From the NCBI RefSeq assembly GCF_027622875.1, contig NZ_JAPZVP010000001.1:301142-365141 (forward strand): a DNA stretch of 64,000 bases. The letters are read 5' to 3'. Positions 51,107 to 60,354 of the stretch are shown piece by piece. The DNA comes from Glycomyces luteolus (lineage in GTDB: Bacteria; Actinomycetota; Actinomycetes; Mycobacteriales; Micromonosporaceae). Position 1 is the stretch's first letter; the number at the start of each line of letters is the position of its first letter. The position numbers and the translations under genes were made by a program. The notes below the pieces were generated by a model, which did not search any database, was not told the origin of the DNA, and worked only from the letters and a program-made list of their open reading frames with translations.

Positions 51107-53164
51107 GTGGCTCAAAGTCTCTACCTCGCCAGTCTCGACCCCGGCAGCGGCAAGTCCGCCGTAGCGGTCGGCGTCATGGACCTGCTCACCCGGCGGGCCG
51201 GCTCCGTCGCCGTATTCCGCCCCATCGTCCGCGACGACAACACCGTCGCCGGCGACCCCGTCATCACCCTCCTCCGCGACCAATACCGCCTGCCGAGCCC
51301 CTACGAGGCCTCGGTCGGCGCCACCTACTCCGACGTCCGCGCAGACGCCGACGCCGCCCTCACCCAGATCGTCGAGCGCTACCACGCGCTGGCCGACGCG
51401 CACGACGTCGTCCTCGTCGTCGGCTCCGACTACTCCGATGTGGGCGCTTCGGTCGAGTTCACCTTCAACACCCGCGTGGCCGTGAACCTCGCCGCGCCGA
51501 TGCTCCTGGTCATCACGGGCTTCCACAAGAGCCCCCCGGACATCGCGGCGGCGCTGCGATTCGGTGTGGCCCAAGCCGAAGCCGAACACGCGACCGTGCT
51601 CGGCACCATCGTCAACCGCGTCGACGCCTCCTATGCCGACGCCGTGAAGGGCGCGCACCCCGGCACCGGCGTGATCGTCGAAGACCCGGAGATCGAGGCC
51701 CCCACCGTCGGCGAGCTCATCGCCGCCGCCGACGCCACCCTCATCTCCGGCGACCCCGACGTCTTCACCCGCACCGTCGGCGACGTCGTCGTCGCCGCGA
51801 TGACCCTCCCCAACCTCCTCACGCGCCTCGCCGACGACAAGGCCGTGATCCTCCCCGGCGACCGCTCCGAAGTCCTCCTCGGACTCCTCGCCGCCCACCT
51901 CGCCGAAGGCACGCCGAGCCTCTCGGCCGTGTTCCTCACCGGCGGCATCCGGCCCGAGCCGCAGATCCTCGACATCGTCGCCGGACTCGACTCGCGCCTG
52001 CCGATCGCCCTGGTGCAGCACGACACCTTCGACATGGCGAACCTCGTCGGCGACGTCTCCGGCTCGCTCGCCGCCGGCGGTCAGCGCAAGATCACCCGCG
52101 CCCTCGAGGACTTCGCGGCCGGTGTGGACGGCGACGACCTGCTCGACCGGCTCGCGCTGTCGAAGCCGACCGTGGTCACGCCGATCATGTTCGAGCACGC
52201 GATGATCGGGCGCGCCAAGGCCCTCGACAAGCACATCGTGCTCCCCGAGGGCGCCGAACCGCGGATCCTCAAGGCCGCGGAGATCCTCATGCGGCGCGAC
52301 GTCGCCCGCCTGACCCTCCTCGGCGAGGAGTCCGAGATCCGCTCGCAGGCGGCGCAACTGGGCGTGGACCTGGGCGGTGCCTCGATCCTCAACCCGGGCG
52401 ACCACGAGATCCGGGAGCGCTTCGCGAAGGAGTACGCGCAGCTGCGCGCGCACAAGGGCGTCACCGTCGACCAGGCCTACGACACGGTCGCGGACGTCTC
52501 CTATTTCGGCACGATGATGGTCCACACGGGCATGGCCGACGGGATGGTCTCGGGCGCGGTGCACACCACGGCCCACACGATCCGGCCGTCGTTCGAGATC
52601 ATCAAGACGAAACCCGAAGTGGCCGTGGTCTCCTCGGTGTTCTTCATGTGCCTGGAGGACCGCGTGCTGGTGTACGGCGACTGCGCGGTCAACCCGAACC
52701 CCGATGCCGAGCAACTGGCCGACATCGCGCTATCCTCTGCTGACACCGCCATCGAGTTCGGCGTGGAACCGCGCGTGGCGATGCTCTCCTACTCCACCGG
52801 CACCTCGGGCCACGGTGAAGCCGTGGACAAGGTCCGGGCGGCCACCGAGATCGTCCGGACCCGCAGGCCGGGCCTCCCGGTGGAGGGTCCCATCCAGTAC
52901 GACGCCGCCGCCGACGCCGGCGTCGCCGGTACGAAGCTGCCCGAATCGCAGGTGGCGGGGAAGGCCACGGTCTTCATCGTCCCCGACCTGAACACCGGCA
53001 ACAACCTGTACAAGGCCGTGCAGCGCTCCGCCGGGGCGATCGCGGTGGGCCCGGTGCTCCAGGGCCTGCGCAAGCCCGTGAACGACCTGTCGCGGGGCGC
53101 GACCGTGCCCGACATCGTCAACACCGTCGCGCTGACCGCCATCCAGGCGAGCCAGCCGGCTTGA
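51107..53164 (+). CDS. pta: Phosphate acetyltransferase, long form
   Basis: 685 residues. It interconverts acetyl-CoA and acetyl phosphate. The N-terminal P-loop-like domain (SLDPGSGKSAVAVGVMDLL) and a DRTGG domain (~residues 210-320) are followed by the C-terminal catalytic PTA_PTB domain (IMFEHAMIGRAKALDKHIVL, LSYSTGTSGHGEAVDKV, GPVLQGLRKPVNDLSRG). The GTG at 51107 begins AQSLYLASLDPGSGKS as in other long Pta proteins. ackA starts 50 bp after the stop. Confidence 0.95.
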   Translation: MAQSLYLASLDPGSGKSAVAVGVMDLLTRRAGSVAVFRPIVRDDNTVAGDPVITLLRDQYRLPSPYEASVGATYSDVRADADAALTQIVERYHALADAHDVVLVVGSDYSDVGASVEFTFNTRVAVNLAAPMLLVITGFHKSPPDIAAALRFGVAQAEAEHATVLGTIVNRVDASYADAVKGAHPGTGVIVEDPEIEAPTVGELIAAADATLISGDPDVFTRTVGDVVVAAMTLPNLLTRLADDKAVILPGDRSEVLLGLLAAHLAEGTPSLSAVFLTGGIRPEPQILDIVAGLDSRLPIALVQHDTFDMANLVGDVSGSLAAGGQRKITRALEDFAAGVDGDDLLDRLALSKPTVVTPIMFEHAMIGRAKALDKHIVLPEGAEPRILKAAEILMRRDVARLTLLGEESEIRSQAAQLGVDLGGASILNPGDHEIRERFAKEYAQLRAHKGVTVDQAYDTVADVSYFGTMMVHTGMADGMVSGAVHTTAHTIRPSFEIIKTKPEVAVVSSVFFMCLEDRVLVYGDCAVNPNPDAEQLADIALSSADTAIEFGVEPRVAMLSYSTGTSGHGEAVDKVRAATEIVRTRRPGLPVEGPIQYDAAADAGVAGTKLPESQVAGKATVFIVPDLNTGNNLYKAVQRSAGAIAVGPVLQGLRKPVNDLSRGATVPDIVNTVALTAIQASQPA

Positions 53165-53214
53165 TTCCTGGAAGGCCTGAGCTCCCGCGGGCCTGAGCGC
53201 GAGAAAGGAAAGCC

Positions 53215-54399
53215 ATGAGCGCACCGGTCCTGGTGATCAACTCCGGGTCGTCGTCGATCAAGTACCAGCTGGTCGACGGCGAGACCTTGGAGGCCTCGAC
53301 CTCGGGCCTCATCGAGCGCATCGGGCAGGCGGAGTCGATCCTCACCCACAGGCACGCGGGCGAGAAGCACCAGGCGACCGCGCACCTCGCCGACCACGCC
53401 GCCGGGCTGGAGGCGATGGTCGCGGCGTTCGAGGAGCACGGGACCCCGCTCTCGGAGGCCGGGCTCATCGCGGTGGCGCACCGGGTGGTGCACGGCGGCG
53501 AGCGGTTCGTGCAGCCCGTGGTCGTGGACGACGAGGTCGAGCAGGCGATCGAGGAGCTGTCGGCGCTCGCGCCGCTCCACAACCCGGCGAACCTGGAGGG
53601 CGTCCGGGTGGCGCGCAAGCTGTTCCCGAAGCTTCCGCAGGTCGCGGTGTTCGACACGGCGTTCCACGCGACGATGCCCGAGCGCGCGCACCTGTACGCG
53701 GTGCCGAGCGCCTGGCGCGAGGAGCACGGGGTGCGCCGGTACGGCTTCCACGGCACCTCGCACGCGTACGTCTCCCGGAAGGCCGCCGAGCTGCTCGGCA
53801 GGAGCCCCAAGGAAGTCAACGTGATCGTGGCCCACCTCGGCAACGGCGCTTCGGTGTCCGCTGTGGAGCGCGGGCGCTCGATCGACACGTCGATGGGGCT
53901 GACGCCGCTGGAGGGCCTGGTGATGGGGACGCGTTCGGGCGACATCGACCCGGCGATCGTGTTCCACATGCACCGCCAGACAGGCGCCTCGTTCGCGGAT
54001 CTGGATGCGGCGCTGAACAAGGAGTCGGGGATGCTCGCCCTGACCGGGCAGATCGACATGCGCGCGGTCGAGGCGGCCGCCGCGTCGGGCGACCGGTCGG
54101 CGCAGATCGCCCTGGAGATCTACTGCTACCGGATCCGCAAATACATCGGCTCGTACATCGCCGCGCTCGGCGGGGCGGACGCGATCGCGTTCACCGCCGG
54201 AGTGGGGGAGAACAGCGCTGAGGTGCGCGCGGGCGCGCTCGGTTCGCTGGTGGCGCTCGGCGTGCACCTCGACGAGGCGGCGAACGCGGCGGGCGGACCG
54301 GTCATCTCGACTCCGCAGTCGCCGATCACGGTGATGGTCATCCCGACCAATGAGGAAGGCGAGATCGCCTCGCAGACGGCCGCGCTCCTGCGCTCCTGA
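53215..54399 (+). CDS. ackA: Acetate kinase
   Basis: 394 residues, ASKHA fold. It makes ATP and acetate from acetyl phosphate. Signatures: VINSGSSSIKYQLVD (residues ~6-20), GFHGTSHAYVS (~178-188) and AFTAGVGENSAEVR (~324-337). ATG 53215 follows GAAAGGAAAG. Forms an operon with pta; a terminator follows at 54423. Confidence 0.97.
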   Translation: MSAPVLVINSGSSSIKYQLVDGETLEASTSGLIERIGQAESILTHRHAGEKHQATAHLADHAAGLEAMVAAFEEHGTPLSEAGLIAVAHRVVHGGERFVQPVVVDDEVEQAIEELSALAPLHNPANLEGVRVARKLFPKLPQVAVFDTAFHATMPERAHLYAVPSAWREEHGVRRYGFHGTSHAYVSRKAAELLGRSPKEVNVIVAHLGNGASVSAVERGRSIDTSMGLTPLEGLVMGTRSGDIDPAIVFHMHRQTGASFADLDAALNKESGMLALTGQIDMRAVEAAAASGDRSAQIALEIYCYRIRKYIGSYIAALGGADAIAFTAGVGENSAEVRAGALGSLVALGVHLDEAANAAGGPVISTPQSPITVMVIPTNEEGEIASQTAALLRS

Positions 54400-54422
54400 C
54401 GCCCCGGCAGCCGCCACCGACC

Positions 54423-54451
54423 GAGCCGCGTCCCGATTCCCGGCGCGGCTC
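54423..54451 (+). terminator. terminator of pta-ackA
   Basis: GAGCCGCG (54423-54430) pairs with CGCGGCTC (54444-54451), 24 bp after the ackA stop. Confidence 0.65.
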
Positions 54452-54537
54452 CGTGCTTTCTCCGAACGATGACACGCACAGTGTGCTTATCATCACCCTC
54501 GGAAACGGGTCCTGAACCCGAACAGGAGGGCACCACG

Positions 54538-54993
54538 ATGAGAGTCACTTACCGCATCCTCGCGTACATCATCGCCGCCAATGTCGCGATCCAGGCCGCG
54601 TTCATGGCTTACGCCATCGCCGGACTCGGCATCTGGATCGACGACGGCGGCGTCCTCGACTCGGCCGTCATCGAAAGCGACGACGCCCCGTTCGACGAGG
54701 TCATCGGCTTCGCCGTCCACGCCATCAACGGCATGTTCGTCATGCCCGCGCTCGCCCTGATCCTGCTCATCATCTCGTTCTTCGCCAAGATCCAACGCGG
54801 CGTCGTCTACGCGCTCATCCTCCTCGGCTGGGTGATCGTCCAGATCTTCCTCGGCATCTTCGGCCATGAGGCCGCGATCTTCGGCCTCCTCCACGGCCTC
54901 GTCGCGTTCGCGGTCTACGGGACCGCCTTCATGGCCGGCTACCGCGCCAAGAAGCCCACTCCGGAGCCCGCGGCCGGGAATGCGCCTTTCTAG
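54538..54993 (+). CDS. four-helix membrane protein (DUF6220-like)
   Basis: 151 residues with four membrane helices (AYIIAANVAIQAAFMAYAIAG, VHAINGMFVMPALALILLII, VVYALILLGWVIVQIFLGIF, AIFGLLHGLVAFAVYGTAFM). His residues in helices 2, 3 and 4 (AVHAING, FGHEAAIF, LLHGLVAF) could bind haem or copper. The AGGAGG site (54524-54529) is strong. It overlaps the multicopper oxidase gene by 14 bp, so they probably work together. Confidence 0.65.
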   Translation: MRVTYRILAYIIAANVAIQAAFMAYAIAGLGIWIDDGGVLDSAVIESDDAPFDEVIGFAVHAINGMFVMPALALILLIISFFAKIQRGVVYALILLGWVIVQIFLGIFGHEAAIFGLLHGLVAFAVYGTAFMAGYRAKKPTPEPAAGNAPF

Positions 54994-56431
54994 ACGCGCC
55001 AAAGCCCTCACCGCGGTCGCCGCGGCCGTCGCGGTCCTCGCGCCCGTCGCCTGGTTCTGGCAGGCCAGTCTGCTGCCCGAGTCCTATTCGGTCACCGACA
55101 TGGGCGACCACGACCACGGCGGCCACACCGGCGACCCGAGCGCGTCCACCGTCCCGGTGGACGCGCTCACCGTCCCCGACGACCTCGAAGCCGACGTCAA
55201 GGTCGAGCTCACCGCCGAACACGGGCGCTTCACGCTCGCCTCCGGCCGCGAGGTGGACGGCTACACCCTCAACGGGGCGTCGCCGGGCCCGGAGATCCGC
55301 GCCGAGCAGGGACAGCTCGTCGAGGTCGTCCTCGAGAACTCGGACGTCCGCGACGGCGTCACCCTCCACTGGCACGGCGTCGACGTGCCCGGCGCTATGG
55401 ACGGGGCCGCCGGGGTTACCCAAGACGCCGTCGGCGTCGGCGAGTCGTTCGTCTACCGGTTCGTCGCCGAACAGGTCGGCACCTTCTGGTACCACTCGCA
55501 TCAGGTCTCCCACGAGCAGGTGCTGGGCGGGCTCCTCGGCCCCCTCGTCATCACCCCGGCGGGCGGCACCGGCGCCGACGTCGACGTGCTCGCGCTGTCG
55601 CACCTCTACGACGGGCGGCGCACCGTGAACGGCCGCGACGGCGAGCACCGGGTCGCGGCCGAGCCGGGCGACACGGTCCGCGTCCGGGTGGTGAACACCG
55701 ACTTCGGGGTGATGCCGGTCTGGGTCGACGGCGCCCCGTTCCGCGTTGCCGCCGTCGACGGCACCGACCTCCACGGTCCCGAAGGGGTCGAGGGCGCGGT
55801 CGTCGAGGTGACCGCGGGCGGACGGAACGACCTCGTGTTCACCGTGCCCGAGAGCGGCGTCGTCCGCGTCAACCTGAGCGCGTCGGCGGCCCTGCTCGTC
55901 GGCGAGGGCGACATCGAGGCCTCCGCGCAACCGGATGACGTCCTCGATCCACTCCACTATGGCACTGCGGCGCCGATCGGTTTCGACGCCGCGGACGCGG
56001 ACCGCGAGTTCGAGTTCGGCATCGGCCGCCGGCCCGGATTCCTCGACGGCAAGCCGGGGTTCTGGTGGACCGTCAACGGCGCCATGGTCCCCGACGTGCC
56101 GATGTTCACCGTCGCGTACGGCGACGTCGTTCGGATGCGCATCGCCAACGACAGCGGCGAGGCCCATCCGATGCACCTGCACGGCCATCACGCCGTGGTG
56201 CTCTACCGCGACGGGGTCGCCGCGACCGGCAGCCCCTGGTGGGTCGACTCGCTGGAGGTGCGCGACGGCGAGGAGTACGAGATCGCCTTCGTCGCGGACA
56301 ACCCGGGGATCTGGATGGACCACTGCCACAACCTGCCGCACGCCGCGGAGGGCCTGGTCGCGCACCTGTCCTACGAGGGGGTCGGCGAGCCGTTCCGCAT
56401 CGGCGGTCCCGCCGGGAACCGCCCGGAATGA
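54980..56431 (+). CDS. Multicopper oxidase, membrane-anchored or secreted
   Basis: 483 residues. An N-terminal signal or anchor helix (ALTAVAAAVAVLAPVAWFWQA) is followed by a His-rich linker (GDHDHGGH) and cupredoxin domains. Copper ligands: H130-W-H132-G, W-Y-H172-S-H174, HPMHLHGH (~396-403) and H448-C-H-N-L-P-H (type 1/3 cluster). It oxidises phenols or metal ions while reducing oxygen to water; the substrate is unknown. The ATG lies 14 bp inside the upstream membrane gene. Confidence 0.92.
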   Translation: MRLSRRAKALTAVAAAVAVLAPVAWFWQASLLPESYSVTDMGDHDHGGHTGDPSASTVPVDALTVPDDLEADVKVELTAEHGRFTLASGREVDGYTLNGASPGPEIRAEQGQLVEVVLENSDVRDGVTLHWHGVDVPGAMDGAAGVTQDAVGVGESFVYRFVAEQVGTFWYHSHQVSHEQVLGGLLGPLVITPAGGTGADVDVLALSHLYDGRRTVNGRDGEHRVAAEPGDTVRVRVVNTDFGVMPVWVDGAPFRVAAVDGTDLHGPEGVEGAVVEVTAGGRNDLVFTVPESGVVRVNLSASAALLVGEGDIEASAQPDDVLDPLHYGTAAPIGFDAADADREFEFGIGRRPGFLDGKPGFWWTVNGAMVPDVPMFTVAYGDVVRMRIANDSGEAHPMHLHGHHAVVLYRDGVAATGSPWWVDSLEVRDGEEYEIAFVADNPGIWMDHCHNLPHAAEGLVAHLSYEGVGEPFRIGGPAGNRPE

Positions 56432-56444
56432 CCGCAGCGGCGCG

Positions 56445-56482
56445 GCGAAAGGGCCGACCGGGTTCCCGGTCCGCCCTTTCGC
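56445..56482. terminator. bidirectional terminator
   Basis: GCGAAAGGGC-cg-ACCGGG (56445-56462) pairs with CCCGGT-cc-GCCCTTTCGC (56465-56482). It lies between the convergent multicopper oxidase and SsgA-like genes. Confidence 0.85.
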
Positions 56483-56506
56483 TCACTGGTATGGCAGGTC
56501 GGCGGG

Positions 56507-56941
56507 CTAGACGCCGCCGGCCAGGAGCTTGGTGAGGGTCGTGTCCATGTCCACGTAGCCGGATTCGCGGCCGCGCGGCACCAGGCTGTAGGCCCGGCGG
56601 AGGAACCGCTGGACGACGCCCCGGTTGATCTCGAACAGCGCGTTCCCGTCAGGCGAGGACAGCGCCAGCGCGACCGACTCGCCCCGAGGGGTGGTCCAGG
56701 GCCACACCCGCACGTCGCCGATCCCGGTGGGCTCCTCCAGCCCCTTCGCGAGCAGCTCCCGCGAAAAGGACCAGGCCACCTGATCGGCGTCCGTGCCGTC
56801 GGGGTGGAACATGACGCAGACGGCGTAGGGATCGTCCGGGTCGTAGCGCAGGCTCGCGCGCACACTGACCGTCGCGAAATCGGGCGCGACGAGCCGCATG
56901 GTGGTGCCGATATCGACTGTCGCCGATCGTGCCATGCTCAT
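56507..56941 (-). CDS. SsgA-like sporulation and cell-division protein
   Basis: 144 residues. RLVAPDFATVSVRASLRYDP, DDPYAVCVMFHPDG, WSFSRELLAKGLEEPTGIGD, VRVWPW and ALSSPDGNALFEI match the SsgA/SsgB family throughout. SsgB-type members place FtsZ at division sites in sporulating hyphae. The family is restricted to morphologically complex actinomycetes. ATG 56941 follows GGGGGG; ATG 56935 is an alternative. Confidence 0.9.
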   Translation of the reverse strand: MSMARSATVDIGTTMRLVAPDFATVSVRASLRYDPDDPYAVCVMFHPDGTDADQVAWSFSRELLAKGLEEPTGIGDVRVWPWTTPRGESVALALSSPDGNALFEINRGVVQRFLRRAYSLVPRGRESGYVDMDTTLTKLLAGGV

Positions 56942-57341
56942 AGCGTTACCCCCCAGTGTGCGACCGGCTCCCCCCGAAGCCAGCCGTCATTCCAATCCGC
57001 CGCCGCACCGGAGGTCCGGAACCTCGGCCGCGAACAAGTCGTGATTCAGGTCTATCATTCAAGCCGTTGCGCCGTACGACGATCCGCAAGACCGAGACCG
57101 GCGCGTTCCCCTGATAAGGGTGCAAATCCCGACAAAAAACCACGGTCAATCATCGTTCTGTGTCGTAATTACAACAACGTCCTTCACTCTTTAGCGGTAC
57201 TATTCCCGACCTCCAGTCGGGGTAGTCGCAAAACGGCGTTACGACTCGGTTGCGAATCCCGGAAATCATAGGCGTGAATCGGGCGCGGCGGCGGTGATAG
57301 CGTTTGACCGACGTTCTCGGACTCCTTGGAAGGAGCGAACC
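56942..57341. other. 400-bp A/T-richer divergent promoter region
   Basis: No gene is convincing. The near-perfect dyad TGTCGTAATTACAACA (57161-57176, 7 of 8 pairs) could be an operator. TAGCGT (57297-57302) is a possible -10 for the methyltransferase. The low GC relative to the window suits a regulated promoter for the SsgA-like gene. Confidence 0.4.
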
Positions 57342-58007
57342 ATGGGCCAGGCGCAATGGACCGAAGTCGACGCGTTCCTCACCTCACTGCTCGTCGGCGA
57401 AGACGAGGCCCTCTCCGAGGCGACCGCCGCCGCGCAGCGCGCCGGACTGCCGCCGATCTCGGTATCGCCCGCCCAGGGGAAGCTCCTGTACCTGCTCGCC
57501 AAGACCCTCGGCGCGAAGCGCGTGCTCGAGATCGGGACGCTCGGCGGCTACAGCGCGATCTGGATGGCGCGGGCGCTGCCCAAGGACGGGCACCTCGTGA
57601 GCCTCGAGTACAGCCCGCGGCACGCCGAGGTCGCGAGCGGGAACATCGCCCGCGCGGGCCTGGTGGGGATCGTCGAGATCCGCGTCGGCGCCGCTGCCGA
57701 AAGCCTCCCGAAGCTGGCCGCCGAGGGCGGCGAGCTCTTCGACATGGTCTTCATCGACGCCGACAAGGGCGGGTATCCGGCCTATCTCGACTGGTCGCTC
57801 CAGCTGACCCGGTCCGGCGGACTCATCGTGGCCGACAACGTGGTGCGCGGCGGGGCCGTGGCCGACGGGCTCAGCCGGGACCCGAACGTGCAAGGCGTGC
57901 GGTCCTATCTGGAGAAGGTCGCGGCCGACCCGCGCCTCGAGGGCACCGTCATGCAGACCGTGGGCGTCAAAGGCTATGACGGCCTCTCGATCGCCCGCGT
58001 CGTCTAG
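57342..58007 (+). CDS. SAM-dependent O-methyltransferase, CCoAOMT-like
   Basis: 221 residues. VLEIGTLGGYSAIWMARALP is the SAM-binding motif I, FDMVFIDADKGGYPAYLDW holds the metal-binding Asp pair and LIVADNVVRGG the third ligand. It probably methylates a catechol-type hydroxyl with Mg2+. ATG 57342 follows AAGGAG (57330-57335). Confidence 0.92.
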   Translation: MGQAQWTEVDAFLTSLLVGEDEALSEATAAAQRAGLPPISVSPAQGKLLYLLAKTLGAKRVLEIGTLGGYSAIWMARALPKDGHLVSLEYSPRHAEVASGNIARAGLVGIVEIRVGAAAESLPKLAAEGGELFDMVFIDADKGGYPAYLDWSLQLTRSGGLIVADNVVRGGAVADGLSRDPNVQGVRSYLEKVAADPRLEGTVMQTVGVKGYDGLSIARVV

Positions 58008-58011
58008 CGCG

Positions 58012-58815
58012 TCAGCGGCGCTGGTAGTCCGCGAAGCGGCGCAGGACCAGGCCGATCAGGCGGGTCATGAGCCGCCGCGGGCGGCGCGGCAGCAGATGCG
58101 CCTCCGGCCAGTTCTTCCAGTCCGGGACCACGTAGCCCTTGTCGCGGTCGAGCGCCCGCAGCGACTGCCGCACGATCGACTCCGGGTCGGCCAGCAGCCA
58201 GCCCAGGCGCCGCTCGTCGTACTTGATGCCGTTGGCGATCGGGAAGTCCGTGTCCACCGGGCCCGGGCACACCGCCAGCACCTTCACCCCCGTGCCCTTC
58301 GTCTCCACCCACAGCCCGAGGCTGTAGTTCACGACGAACGCCTTCGTCGCCGCGTACAGCGCCATGTACGGCTGCGGCTGGAACCCCGCCATCGACGACA
58401 CGTTCACCACCGCGCCCGACCCGCGCGCGATCATCCCCGGCAGGAACCGCTGCACCAGGTCCGCGACCGCCACCACGTTCACCATCGCCACATCGCGGTT
58501 GTAGTCGGCGCTGATCTCGGCGTCCCGGCCGAACGTGCCGATCCCCGCGTTGTTCACCAGCACCTCGACGGCGATCCCAGCCCCCGCCACGGCCTCCGCG
58601 ATCCGCTCTGCGGCGCCGGGCGCCGCCAGATCCTGCACCGCCACCCGCGCCTCCACGCCGTACGCGGACCTGAGCTCGGCCGCCAGCGCCTCCAGCTTCG
58701 CCTCGGACCGCGCCACGAGAACCAGGTGGTGCCCGCGCGCCGCCAACTGCCGCGCGAAGGCCGACCCGAGTCCCGCCGAAGCGCCCGTGACCAGCGCCCA
58801 CGTTCCCTCGGCCAT
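58012..58815 (-). CDS. Short-chain dehydrogenase/reductase
   Basis: 267 residues. TGASAGLG cofactor motif, NNAGIG, catalytic Ser in NVSSMAG and YAATK (Y~155). A basic C-terminal tail (PRRPRRLMTRLIGLVLRRF) suggests membrane association as in DltE/HSD-like SDRs. ATG follows GGGGG; CATTAT about 20 nt further up may be the -10. Convergent with the methyltransferase, only 4 bp apart. Confidence 0.9.
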   Translation of the reverse strand: MAEGTWALVTGASAGLGSAFARQLAARGHHLVLVARSEAKLEALAAELRSAYGVEARVAVQDLAAPGAAERIAEAVAGAGIAVEVLVNNAGIGTFGRDAEISADYNRDVAMVNVVAVADLVQRFLPGMIARGSGAVVNVSSMAGFQPQPYMALYAATKAFVVNYSLGLWVETKGTGVKVLAVCPGPVDTDFPIANGIKYDERRLGWLLADPESIVRQSLRALDRDKGYVVPDWKNWPEAHLLPRRPRRLMTRLIGLVLRRFADYQRR

Positions 58816-58937
58816 GCCGGTCCCCCTCTGCGATAATGGAAAGGCAGGCCCCAGCCTAGCGAGCGGCGCCGCCGGAGCGGTCGCGCCGCAGGCAGTGGCG
58901 GGAAGGGCAGAAAAGCAGCAGGTAGGCTTGCCGCACC

Positions 58938-60242
58938 ATGTCGATACCGGCCAATCCCATCACGCGGCGACTGGCCCTTCCGGGCTGGTCGGTCCTGCGA
59001 TTCAGCCTCACACTCGTCGCAGGGGCGCTCCTGGCCGCCGCGATCGTCACCGGCGTGCTCGTCGTCTTCTGGATCGGCATCCCCGTCGCCGTCTTCGTCC
59101 TCCTCGCCATCCGCGTCTGGGCCAACACCCAGCGGCGCGTCATCGGCGAGCAGCTCGGCGTCCACATCCCCGCCCCGTACCGGCCGCGGTCGAAGGGCCG
59201 CTTCGACCAGCAGGCCCTGTGGCTCATCCGCGAGGCCGCCACCTGGCGCGACTTCGCGTGGCTCGCGATCGACGCGACCCTCGGGTTCCTCGTGAACCTG
59301 CTCTACCTCGGGGTCTTCGGCATCGCCGTCTACTACCTGGTGCAGCCGCTGCTCCTCGCGACGGTCTTCCACGCCGCGCCGAGCCCCTTCGTCAACGACT
59401 TCGGGTTCTACGAGTTCGACTCGCCCGCCAAGACGCTCATGCTGGTGCCGTTCGCGCTGGCCTGCGGCGTCGCCTGGTGGCGCTGGGGCGAGCTGCTGCT
59501 TCGCTGGTACGCGCACCTGGGCGTGCTGCTGCTCGGGCCCACCGCGAAGGCCCTGCTCACCGAGCGGGTCTCGGAGCTGCGGCAGGCCCGCGACCAGACC
59601 GCCGGCCACGCCGCGGCCGAGCTGCGGCGGATCGAGCGGGACCTGCACGACGGCGCGCAGGCGCGGATCGCCGCCCTCAGCCTCACCCTCGGCATGGCGG
59701 AGGAGCTGCTCTCGCAGAACCGGCCGGGCCAGGCCGCGGCGCTCGTCGGGGAGGCCCGGCAGGCCTGCTCGGACGCGCTGGAGGAGATCCGGCAGCTGGT
59801 GCGGGGCATCCACCCGCCGGTGCTGGCGGACCGGGGCTTCACCGGTGCGCTGCAGGCGATGGCGCTCGACCACCCGCTCCCTGTGTCTGTTGTGGACCGT
59901 CTGGTCGACAAGCTGCCCGCGCCCCTCGAGGCCGCCGCGTACTTCGCGACGAACGAGGTCCTCACCAACATCACGAAGCACGCCGAGGCCACCCAGGTGC
60001 AGGTCGTCGTCAACCGCGAGCAGGACCAGGTGGTGATCGAAGTCCGCGACGACGGCGTCGGCGGCGCGTCCTTCTCCGCGGGAGGCGGGCTCGACGGCGT
60101 GCGCCGCCGCCTCGCCGCGTTCGACGGCACCGTCAACGTCGACAGCCCCGAAGGGGGCCCCACCGTGGTCACCATGACGATCCCCGCCGCCGCGGTCGCG
60201 CCCGGCGGCGCTCATAATGCGGCCAGGTCGAATCCGGGCTGA
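58938..60242 (+). CDS. Sensor histidine kinase, NarL type
   Basis: 434 residues. An N-terminal PF13796-like membrane sensor with two helix pairs (~20-55 and ~115-195) is followed by HisKA_3 (RIERDLHDGAQARIAALSLT, phospho-His ~238), EIRQLVRGIHPPVLADRG and an ATPase domain (FATNEVLTNITKHAEAT, GGLDGVRRRL). TAGGCT (58923-58928) suggests a transcript with only a 2-nt leader. Partner regulator starts 112 bp downstream. Confidence 0.9.
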   Translation: MSIPANPITRRLALPGWSVLRFSLTLVAGALLAAAIVTGVLVVFWIGIPVAVFVLLAIRVWANTQRRVIGEQLGVHIPAPYRPRSKGRFDQQALWLIREAATWRDFAWLAIDATLGFLVNLLYLGVFGIAVYYLVQPLLLATVFHAAPSPFVNDFGFYEFDSPAKTLMLVPFALACGVAWWRWGELLLRWYAHLGVLLLGPTAKALLTERVSELRQARDQTAGHAAAELRRIERDLHDGAQARIAALSLTLGMAEELLSQNRPGQAAALVGEARQACSDALEEIRQLVRGIHPPVLADRGFTGALQAMALDHPLPVSVVDRLVDKLPAPLEAAAYFATNEVLTNITKHAEATQVQVVVNREQDQVVIEVRDDGVGGASFSAGGGLDGVRRRLAAFDGTVNVDSPEGGPTVVTMTIPAAAVAPGGAHNAARSNPG

Positions 60243-60354
60243 GGCGGCCGCAGGGCGTGTCACGCGTGACATGTCATATGGCACAGTGCAACGCCGGATC
60301 GGCGCCGCCGACCGGAGACGTTGAATGATCGAGCTGAACAACAAGGAGTGCCAG

